64,000 nucleotides of DNA. Source: Pseudomonas matsuisoli. GTDB lineage: Bacteria > Pseudomonadota > Gammaproteobacteria > Pseudomonadales > Pseudomonadaceae. Each line of letters starts with the position of its first letter. Position 1 is the stretch's first letter. A program made the position numbers and the translations under genes. The stretch is taken from NCBI RefSeq assembly GCF_014647635.1, contig NZ_BMPO01000007.1:124001-188000 (forward strand). Direction: 5' to 3'. Under the pieces are notes generated by a model, which saw only the letters and a list, made by a program, of their open reading frames with translations, was not told where the DNA came from and made no database searches. Shown in pieces: positions 32,201 to 44,200 of this stretch.

Positions 32201-35200
32201 CCATCAGCGATGCGGACACCGGAGAGTCGAGCTTCCTCGCCGGCAACAGCACCGGCTCCTACGGTTCCTTCAGCGTCGCTGCGGATGGCACCTGGACCTA
32301 CAACCTGAACAACAGCGCCGCCAACGTGCAGGCGCTGGCAGCAGGCCAGAAGGTCTACGACACCTTCACCGTCACCAGCTTCGACGGCACTGCCACACAG
32401 GTGGTGACGGTCACCATCAACGGCACCAACGATGCGGCCGTGATCGGCGGCAACGCCAGCGGCGCCGTGACCGAAGATCTGGATGTCGACAATGGCCGTC
32501 TGATCAGCACCGGCGCACTGACCGTCACCGACGTCGATGCGGGCCAGGCGGGCTTCGTCGAAGGCAACGGCACGCCAGTCGGCACCGGTACGCTCGGTAA
32601 CCTGACGATCGCTGCCAATGGCAGCTGGACCTACTCCGTCGACAACAGCCGCGTGCAGTACCTGGCCGCTGGGCAAGAGAAGGTCGAGCAGTTCACTGTA
32701 CGCACCAGCGACGGCACCACGCAGGTCATCAGCGTCACCATCACCGGTACCAACGACGTTCCAACCATCGGCGGCACCACCGTTGGCGTGACCACCGAAG
32801 ACGTGAAGACCAGCGCCACCGGTACGCTCACCATCAACGACCCGGACGCCGGACAGTCGAGCTTCCAGGCTCAGAGTGGCGCGACGGGTACCTACGGCAC
32901 GTTCAGCGTCGGCAACAACGGCGCCTGGACCTACAACCTCGACAACAGCGCGACAAACGTACAGGCGCTCAAGGCTGGCCAGCAGGTCACCGACAGCTTC
33001 ACCGTGGTCAGCGCCGACGGTACGGGCCGCCAGACGGTGACCGTCACCATCAACGGCACCAATGACGCCGCCACCATCACGGGTAACGCATCCGGCACGG
33101 TCACCGAAGCCGGTGGGCTTAACAACGCGACAGCAGGTACTCCAAGCGCGTCCGGCACACTGACCGTCAGCGACGTCGACACGGGTGAAGCGGCCTTCCA
33201 GGCCCCGGCCTCCGCCAGCCTGAACGGCACCTACGGGACCTTCACGTTCAACGCCAGCACCGGCGCCTGGACCTACGCGCTGGATAACAACCGTGGCGCG
33301 ACCCAGGCCCTCACGGCCGGCCAGGCGGTGCATGACACCCTGACCGTCACCAGCCTCGACGGCACCGCCATGCAAGTCATCGACGTCACCGTCAATGGCA
33401 GCAATGACACTGCCGTGATCGGCGGTACCGCGACCGGTGCCGTGACCGAAGCAGGCGGGATCAACAATGGCACTGCCGGCTCGCCAAGCGCGTCCGGCAC
33501 GCTCACCGTCACCGACGTGGATGCCGGCCAGTCGAGCTTCCAGGCTCCGGCCAGCACCAGCCTGAACGGCACCTACGGTACCTATACGTTCAACGCCACC
33601 AGCGGCGCCTGGACCTACACGCTGGACAACAGCCGTGCAGCGACCCAAGCCCTGACGGCTGGCCAGACAGCGCATGACACCCTGACCGTCACCAGCCTCG
33701 ACGGCTCGGCAACGCGCGTGATCGACGTCACCGTTACCGGCAGCAACGACAACGCAGCCATCAGCGGCACCGCGACCGGCGCCGTCACCGAAGCCGGCGG
33801 CATCAACAACGGTAACGCCGGCGCGCCAAGCGCGACCGGCACGCTGACCGTCAGCGATGTCGATGCGGGCCAGGCCACCTTCCAGGCTCCGGCAGCCGCC
33901 AGCCTCAACGGGACCTACGGCACCTTTACCTTCAACACCGGCACAGGCGTGTGGAGCTATACGCTCGATAACAGCCGTACCGCGACCCAAGCCTTGACCG
34001 AGGGGCAGATCGCCCATGACACCCTGACCGTCGCCAGTGCCGATGGCACGGCAACGCAGGTGATCGACGTCACCGTCACCGGTGCCAACGACACTGCGGT
34101 GATCGGCGGTACGTCCACGGGCACAGTCACCGAAGCGGGCGGGCTCAACAGCGGCACGGAGGGTACACCGACCGCCAACGGCACGCTGACCATCAGCGAT
34201 GCCGATGCTGGGCAGGCGAGCTTCCAGACGCCGGCCGCAAGCACGCTCAACGGCACCTACGGTACCTATACGTTCAACGCCACCAGCGGCGCCTGGACCT
34301 ACACACTGGACAACAGCCGCGCAGCGACCCAAGCGCTGACGGCTGGCCAGACCGTGCATGACACCCTGACCGTCACCAGCCTCGACGGCTCGGCGACACG
34401 CGTTATCGACGTGACCGTCACCGGCAGCAACGACAATGCGGCCATCAGCGGCACCGCGACCGGCGCCGTCACCGAAGCGGGCGGCATCAACAACGGCACC
34501 TCCGGCACGCCAAGCGCGACCGGCACGCTGGCCGTTAGCGACGTGGACGCCGGCCAGGCCACCTTCCAGGCTCCGGCTGCTGCCAGCCTTAACGGCACCT
34601 ACGGCACCTTTGCCTTCAATACAGGCACCGGCGTGTGGACCTACACACTCGATAACAGCCGCAGCGCCACTCAGGCCCTGACGGCTGGTCAGGTCGTGCA
34701 CGACACCCTGACGGTGACAAGCGCCGACGGCACTGCTTCGCAGCTCATCGACGTGACCGTCAACGGCGCCAACGACAACGCCACCATCAGAGGTACGGCC
34801 ACCGGCACGGTGACCGAGGCAGGTGGTGCCAACAACGCGACGGCAGGTTCGCCGAACGCCAGTGGCACTCTTACCGTCAGCGATGTCGATGCGGGCCAGG
34901 CCACTTTCCAGGCTCCGGCAGCCGCCAGCCTGAACGGCACCTACGGTACCTTCACGTTCAACACCGCGACCGGTGCATGGACCTACACCCTCGATAACAG
35001 CCGCAGCGCCACACAGGCCCTCAACGCCAATCAGGTCGTCCATGACACCCTGACGGTCGCCAGTGCCGACGGCTCCGCGACGCAGCTCATCGACGTCACG
35101 GTCAACGGCAGCAACGACAACGCCACCATCAGCGGCACAGCCACAGGCAACGTGACCGAAGCAGGTGGTGTCAGCAACGCTACCGCCGGTACGCCGACCG

Positions 35201-38200
35201 CCAACGGCACCCTGACCGTCAGCGATGTCGACGCGGGCCAGGCGACCTTCCAGGCGCCAGCCGCCAGCACGCTCAACGGCACCTACGGTACCTTCACGTT
35301 CAATACCGCGACCGGCGCCTGGACCTACACGCTCGACAACAGCCGCAGCGCCACACAGGCCCTCAACGCCAATCAGGTCGCCCATGACACCCTGACCGTC
35401 AGCAGTGCCGATGGCACGGCGTCGAAGGTCATCGATGTCACGGTCAACGGTAGCAACGACAACGCCACCATCAGCGGTACGGCCACCGGCAGCGTGACCG
35501 AAGCCGGCGGCATCAATAACGGCACCGCCGGGTCACCCACCGCGAACGGCACTCTGGCGGTCAGCGATGTCGACGCAGGCCAGGCGACCTTCCAGGCGCC
35601 AGCCACGGGCACGCTCACTGGCACCTACGGTACCTTCACGTTCAACACTACGACCGGTGCCTGGACCTACACCCTGGACAACAGCCGCACGGCTACCCAG
35701 GCGCTCAATGCGAACCAGACGGCGCACGACACGCTGACAGTTACCAGTGCCGATGGCACCGCGACACAAGTCATCGACGTGACCGTCAACGGCAGCAACG
35801 ACAACGCGACGATCGCGGGCACCGCTACGGGCAACGTGACCGAAGCGGGCGGCATCAATAACGGCACCGCCGGGACACCAACCGCGAACGGCACCCTGAC
35901 CGTCAGCGATGTCGACGCAGGCCAGGCGACCTTCCAGGCGCCAGCCGCGGGTACGCTCACTGGCACCTACGGTACCTTCACGTTCAACACAACGACCGGT
36001 GCCTGGACCTACACGCTCGACAACAGCCGCACTGCCACACAAGCCCTCAACGCGGGCGAAGCCGTCCATGACCGGCTGACCGTGACCAGTGCGGACGGCA
36101 CGGCTTCGCAGGTCATCGATGTCACCGTCAATGGCAGCAACGACAATGCGACGATCGCGGGCACCGCGACGGGCAGCGTCACCGAAGCCGGTGGCATCAA
36201 CAACGGCACGGCGGGTACACCGACCGCCAATGGCACGCTGACCATCAGCGACGTCGACGCCGGCCAGGCAAGCTTCCAGTCGCCTGCGGCCGCTAGCCTC
36301 AACGGCACCTACGGTACGTTCACGTTCAACGCCACCAGTGGCGCCTGGACTTACACGCTGGATAACAGCCGCAGCGTGACCCAGGCCCTCAAGGCCGGCG
36401 ATGTCGTGCACGACACCCTGACCGTCAGCAGCACCGACGGCACTGCCTCGAAAGTGATCGATGTCACCGTCAACGGCGCCAACGACAATGCAACCATCGG
36501 CGGTACGGCGTCCGGTACGGTTACCGAAGCGGGCGGCGTCAACAACGCCACGACCGGTACGCCGGATGCGTCGGGCACCCTGACCGTAAGCGACGTCGAT
36601 ACCGGTGAAGCGGCCTTCCAGGCCCCGGCCTCAGCCAGCCTGAACGGCACCTACGGTACCTTCACCTTCAATGCCGGCACCGGCGCCTGGACCTATAAGC
36701 TCGACAACACCCGAGCTGCGACCCAGGGGCTCAATGCCAACCAGACAGCGCACGATACGCTGACCGTGACCAGTGCCGACGGCACCGCCACGAAGGTGAT
36801 CGACATCCTCGTCAACGGCAGCAACGACAACGCCAGTATCAGCGGCACCGCCATCGGTACGCTCACCGAAGACAGCAACGTCAACGCGGCGAACAATCTG
36901 GTCACCACCGGTAGCCTCACCGTCACCGACGTCGATACCGGCGAGAACGTGTTCAACACCGGCAGCGTCACCTTCACCGGCGCCAGCGGCACCACCAACG
37001 GTGTCGCCACTGCGCTCGGCACACTGTCCATCACTGCGAGCGGCACCTGGACCTACACCGTCAGCAATGATGCGGTGCAATACCTCGGTGCCGGCCAGAC
37101 CCGCACCGAGACCTACACCGTCAAATCGGCGGACGGCACGGCCACGCAGACCATCACCGTTACCGTCAATGGCACCAATGACGTCGCCACCATCAGCGGC
37201 AATGCGGCCGGCACCGTGACCGAAGCCGGCGGCGCCGACAACGCCACGGCCGGCACGCCGACCGCCTCTGGCACACTGACCGTCAGCGACGCCGACGTTG
37301 GCCAGTCGACCTTCCAGGCGCCTGCCAGCGGCAGCCTGAACGGCACCTACGGTACGTTCACCTTCAATTCCGGCACCGGTGCCTGGACCTACACGCTCGA
37401 CAACAGCCGCAGCGCGACCCAGGCCCTCAATGCCGGCCAGACGGTGCACGACACCCTGACCGTCACCAGCGCCGACGGCGGCACCACGCGTCTCATCGAC
37501 GTGACGGTCAACGGCAGCAATGACAACGCCAGCATCGGTGGTACCGCGACCGGTGCTGTCACCGAGGCCGGTGGCATCAATAACGGTACGGCCGGTTCGC
37601 CAACGGCATCCGGGGCGCTGACGATCACCGATGTGGACGCCGGCCAAGCCGCATTCCAGACGCCAGCCAGCCTGAACGGCACCTACGGTACGTTCACCTT
37701 CAACGCCACCAGCGGCGCCTGGACCTACACGCTCGACAACAGCCGCAGCGCGACCCAAGCCCTCAACGCCAATCAGGTGGTGCACGACACCCTGACCGTC
37801 GCCAGCGTCGATGGCACGGCATCGAAAGTCATCGATGTCTCGGTCACAGGCAGCAACGACAACGCCACCATCAGCGGCACCGCTGCCGGTTCCGTCACGG
37901 AAGCGGGCGGTATCAACAACGGCACCGCCGGGTCACCAACCGCCAACGGCACCCTGACCGTCTCCGACGTCGACGCCGGCCAGGCGACCTTCCAGGCACC
38001 GGCCAGCGCCAGCCTGAACGGCACCTACGGCACGTTCACGTTCAACGCAGGCACGGGCGCCTGGACCTATACGCTGGATAACAGCCGCACCGTCACCCAG
38101 GCCCTGACAGCGGGTCAGGTCGTGCACGACACGTTGAGTGTGACCAGTGCCGACGGCACCGCCACGCAGGTCATCGACGTCACGGTCAACGGCGCCAACG

Positions 38201-41200
38201 ACAATGCCAGCATCACCGGCACGGCCACGGGTACCGTCACCGAAGCGGGCGGTGTCGACAACGCCACCGCCGGCACCCCGAATGCCTCGGGCACGCTCAC
38301 GGTGACCGACGTGGACAGCGGCCAATCGGGCTTCCAGACGCCGACCAGCCTCAACGGCACCTACGGGACCTTCACCTTCAACGCCACGACGGGCACCTGG
38401 AGCTATGCGCTCGATAACGCGCGCACCGCCACCCAGGCACTCAAAGCCGGCGATGTCATGCACGACACGCTGACCGTTACCAGCACCGACGGTACGGCCA
38501 CGCAGATCATCGACGTCACCGTCAACGGCGCGAACGACAACGCCACTATCGGCGGTACCGCCACCGGGACTGTCACCGAAGCTGGTGGCATCAACAACGG
38601 CACCGCCGGGACGCCAACGGCGAATGGCACCCTGACCGTGACCGACGTGGATGCGGGCCAAGCTGGCTTCCAGACACCAGCCAGCCTCGCCGGCACCTAT
38701 GGCACGTTCACGTTCAACGCCACCAGCGGCGCCTGGACCTACACGCTCGACAATAGCCGCAGCGCGACCCAGGCCCTCAACGCTGGCCAGACCGTGCACG
38801 ACACGCTGACAGTGACCAGCACCGACGGCACCGCCACCAAGGTCATCGACGTCACGGTCAACGGCAGCAATGACAATGCCACCATCAGCGGTACCGCCAC
38901 TGGCGCGGTCACCGAGGCTGGCGGCATCAACAACGGCACCTCGGGTACGCCGACTGCCAATGGCACCCTGACCGTGACCGACGTGGATGCAGGGCAGGCG
39001 GGCTTCCAGACGCCTGCCAGCCTCGCCGGCACCTACGGTACGTTCACGTTCAACACGGGCACCGGTGCATGGACCTACGCGCTGGACAACAGCCGTGGCG
39101 TGACGCAAGCGCTCACCGCCGGCCAGACCGTGCATGACACCCTGACCGTCACCAGCACCGACGGCACCGCTTCGAAGGTCATCGACGTCACCGTCACCGG
39201 TGCCAACGACAACGCCAGCATCAGCGGTACCGCAGTCGGCAGTGTCACCGAGGACACTGCCGTCAACGCTTCGAACAGCCTCGTCACCAGCGGCAACCTG
39301 ACCGTCACCGACGTCGATACCGGCGAGAACGTCTTCAACACCGGCAGCGTCACCTACACTGGCGCCAGTGGCGTGACCAACAACGTCGCGACCGCACTCG
39401 GCACCCTGTCCATCACGGCGGGCGGCGCCTGGACGTACACCGTCGATAACGCCAAGGTGCAGTACCTCGGCGCCAACGACAGCCGCGTCGAGACCTACAC
39501 CGTCAAGTCCGCCGATGGCACCGCCACGCAGACCATCACCGTCACGATCAATGGCACCAACGATGCTGCCGTGATCAGTGGCACCAGCACGGGCGGCGTG
39601 ACCGAAGACCTGAACCCGACGGCAGCAAACACGCTCGTCAGCAGCGGCACGCTGACCATCAGCGATGCGGACGTTGGCCAAGCGGCGTTCGCCGCAGGCA
39701 CCGGCATGCCCGTGGGGACGACACTCGGTTCGTTGACCATCGCGGCCAACGGCACCTGGACCTACACCGTCGACAACGCCAAGGTGCAGTACCTGAGCAG
39801 CGGCGACAGCAAGGTCGAGCAGTTCACTGTGAGCAGTGTGGACGGCACCCGCCAGGTCATCACCGTGACCGTCAGCGGCACCAACGACGCGCCAGTCACC
39901 AACGCGACGTCGGCAAGCGGCGACGAAGACACCCTCATCGCCGTACGCCTAAGTGGCAGCGACGTGGACGGTACCGTGGCCAGCTTCAAGCTGACCTCTG
40001 TCGCCAACGGTACCTTCTACAGCGATGCCGCCGGTACGCAGGTCATCACCAACAGCACGGCCATTGCCGCGACAGGCAATGGCGCGACCGTGTACTTCAA
40101 GCCGACGCAGGACTGGAACGGCAGTACCAGCTTCCAGTACACCGCGACGGATAACAAAGGCGCGACGGGCGCGGCGGCCACCGGCACTATCAATGTCGCA
40201 CCGGTCAACGATGCGCCGGATGCCATCGACGACAGCTACCTGAACGCCGCGACCACGTTGTCCGGCCTGCGCGCCGAGTACTTCGCCTACAACGAAGGCA
40301 GCAGCCTGGATGGTGCAAACCTGACCACCATCGCCCAGGTACGGGCGTTCATGGCGCTCAAGGGCCAGCCAGATTCCACCTTCATCGCCAGCAACCCGAG
40401 CTACACCTACATCAGCGGCAACCTCGGTACGCCCGGCAAACTCGCGACCTTCCTGGGCAGCGATGCAGCAAGCCTGAACAGCACGACGCAGAAGAGCGGC
40501 AGTGACGCCATCGTCCACATGACGGGGCAGATCCAGCTGCAGGCCGGCACCTACACGTTCAGCGTTCGCGCAGACGACGGCTACCAGATCCTCATCGACG
40601 GCAAGCAGGTCGCGGCGGTAGATGCCATCCAGAGCCCGGCGACGAAGAACGAAACGTTCACCATCGACACCAGCGGTACCCACACCATCGAGATCCTCTA
40701 CTGGGATCAGGGTGGTGAGGCGATCTTCCAGCCGACCCTGCAGTTCGGCAGTGGCGCTTTCCAGCCGCTCAGCGCCTATACGCTGACGCAGACGCTTAGC
40801 ACGGTCGAGGACGCACCGCTTTCGATCAAGGCAAGCGACCTGCTGAAGAACGACGTGGACATCGACGGCGATACGCTGACCGTGACCAGCGTCACCAACA
40901 TCAGTGGTGGCCACGGCACGGCAGTGCTGAAGGATGGCTATGTCATCTTCACGCCTGACGCCAACTACAACGGCCCGGCGTCGTTCCAGTACACCATCAC
41001 CGACGGCAAGGGTGGCTACGACACCGCGACCGTGACGCTGTACGTCACGGCGGTGAACGATGCGCCGGTCGCCTCGGCACTGACGGTCAACGGCAACGAA
41101 GACACGGTGATCGCCGTGAACCTGTCGGGCACCGATGTGGACGGCACCGTTACCAGCTTCAAGCTGACGTCCCTCGCGGCCAACGGCACCTTCTACAGCG

Positions 41201-44200
41201 ATGCCGCCGGTACGCAGGCGCTGACCACCAGCTCGGTGATCACGGCCAGCAACAATGGCGCGACGATCTACTTCAAGCCCAACCAGGACTGGAACGGCAG
41301 CACGTCCTTCAAGTACACCGCCACCGACAATGCCGGCCAGGTGAGCACGGTCGCCTCCGGCGCTATCAACGTCGCTGCAGTAAACGACGCACCCGTGGCC
41401 CGTGACGACATCGGCGCCGTAACGCAGCAGGCTACGCTCAACGTGAGCAACGCAGCCAATGGCGTGCTGGCCAATGACACCGATGTTGAAGGCGACACCC
41501 TGACGGTGGTCGGCATCCGTACCGGCGCCGAAAGCGCGACGACAGGCACCACCACCGGCAGTGTCGGGTCCTCGCTGATCGGCACCTATGGGACGCTGAC
41601 GCTCAACGCCAACGGCACCTACACCTACGTCGCCAACGACGCCACCAAGGCGTTGCCGCAGGGCGTGACCGCGAAGGACGTCTTCACTTATACCGTCTCC
41701 GACGGTCAGTTGACCGATACCGGCGCATTGACCATCACCATCACCGGAACCAACGATGTCGCCAGCATCAGCGGGACGGTAAGTGGAACGGTCACGGAAG
41801 ACACCAAGCTCAGCACCACTGGCAACCTGATCGTCACGGACGCGGATACAGGCGAAGCCGCCGTTACCGCACAGTCGAACGTCACCGGCACCTACGGCAC
41901 CTTCTCGGTGACGAGCGCCGGCGTGTGGACCTACAACCTCAACAATGCGGCAAGCAACGTACAGGCGTTGAAGGCGGGCCAGCAGGTCACCGACACCTTT
42001 AACGTGACCAGTGTCGACGGCACCGCGACCAAGACCATTACCGTAACGATCGTGGGCACCAACGACGCGGCGGTGATCAGCGGCACGGCCAGCGGTAGCG
42101 TGACCGAGGACACGGGCGTCACCAGCGCCGGCACCTTGGTCGCGTCTGGCACGCTGACGTCCACCGATGTGGATGCCGGTGAAGCCGGTATGTTCTCCAC
42201 GACCGTCGTGCCCGCCGCCGGTACCCTCGGCACGCTGACCATGAACGCCAACGGCGCCTGGAGCTACAACGTCTCCAACAATGCCGTGCAGTATCTCAAG
42301 CAGGGCGAGACCAAGGTCGAGAGCTTTACCGTCAGCGCCATCGACGGTACGACCAAGGTCATTTCGGTCACCATCGTCGGGACCAACGAACTGCCGGAAA
42401 CGAACGATGTTCGTGTCACCGGCAACGAAGACACGATGATCGCCGTCAACCTCAGTGGCAGCGACCCGGATGGCACGGTGAGCAGCTTCACGCTGACCAG
42501 CCTCGGCGCCAACGGGACCTTCTACGCCGACGCGGCCGGAACCACCGTACTGTCGGCGAATGCAGTGATCAACGCCACCAACAACGCGGCGACGGTCTAC
42601 TTCAAGCCGAACACCAACTGGGCCGGAACGTCCTCACTGCAGTACGCCTCGACCGACAACAATGGTGGCAAGGACGCGACCCCTGCGACCGCGACCATCA
42701 GCGTGGCGGCCGTGGCGGATGCACCGACCATCGGCCTGAGTGGCAACGGTGTCACCAGTTCGAAGCTGCTGCTCGAGACGTTCTCGATCACCACGCTCGG
42801 CACCAACGGCAACGGCGCCAACCCGGCGACGATGCAGGCGGCGATCGATGCAGCGACACCCGCGAGCACCGGCACCACCACCGCTGCCAACAACGGCAAC
42901 GTGGCTGCAGGTACCGGCACACACCTGTCGGGCTACCTGTATCTGGAAGCGGGCAAGACATACACCTTCAGCGGCACGGGCGATGACAGCGTTCGTGTAC
43001 TGATCGGTGGCACAGTTGCCGCGGAAGGCACCTGGGCAACCACAAGCGGTGCGATCCGCGGCACGACCTATACCCCGACCACGACGGGCTACTACACCTT
43101 CGACCTGTACCACCACAACCAGGCCGGCGCGGGTAACTACGCGCTGAACCTGAGCGTGAACGGCAGTACGGCCACGGCGTTCAACAGCACCAACTTCAAC
43201 ATCATCCAGAACATCAGCGAAGTGGATTCGGCACAGGTGAATCGTTCGTCCACCCTGTTGGGCAGCGATGGCCAGGGCAACGGCTACTACGCCGTCTACG
43301 GTATGAACTCTGGCGATGAAGACACGCCTATCCGCCTGTCGAAAGTGGTCGCAGCGCTGACAGATACCGATGGTTCGGAAAGCCTGAAGGTCACCATCAA
43401 CAGCATTCCGGTCGGCACCACGATTACTGATGGTACCAATACGCTCACAGCCACGACGGGTAACACCAGCGTGGATGTGACAGGCTGGAACCAGAGCAAG
43501 CTGACGCTGACCACCAAGCTGGACTACAACGGCACCTTCAACCTGATTGCCACCGCCACCTCCACCGAGGGGAGCAACGGCAGCACGGCCAGCACCAGCG
43601 TGACCATTCCGGTCACGGTGTATGCGGTGAACGACGCGCCGGTGATCAATACCGGCAGCTCGACGCTGGCGGTCGCCGTTTCTGAAGAAGGCCTCGCTGG
43701 CGGCAACACGGACACGGTGGGCAGCACCAGTACCAACGACACTACCAACTCGCCCACCGCGACAGGCAAGATTGTTGCGACCGATGTGGATGGCGACACC
43801 TTGTCCTACACGCTGACGGCGCCAACGAACACGTTGACTTCAGGCGGCGCGACCGTGACTTGGTCGGGTTCCGGGACGAGCACACTGATTGGCACCGCCA
43901 ACGGTGTCGAGGTCATCCGTGCCTCAATCGGAAGCAACGGCACCTACACGGTGACGCTGTCGAAAGGTCTAGACCACCCCGTGGCGGGCGTCGAAGATGT
44001 CGTCTCGCTCAATCTCGGGGTCACCGTCAGCGACGGTAAGCTCACCACCAACACTACGGTGACCGTATCCATTGAGGACGACTCACCCGTAGCGAATTCG
44101 GCTACGGTGAAAATGGAACAGGGGGCGATTGGGACCAACGTACTGCTCATTCTGGACACCTCGGGTTCAATGGCCGAAGGCAGCGGCGTATATGCGAACG

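Noticed and set aside
25735-35385. A 3,216-codon open frame on the minus strand, opposite the adhesin
   Set aside because: It is a shadow of the repeat array: the repeated GC-rich codon pattern keeps stop codons out of the opposite frame. The predicted protein merely repeats with the adhesin period ([13 protein letters not shown]) and has no independent domain or ribosome site.
33070-39213. The 342-bp periodicity was considered as a CRISPR array or satellite DNA
   Set aside because: The repeats are protein-coding, in frame and continuous with the adhesin. Units are contiguous, without spacers, and far longer than CRISPR repeats.
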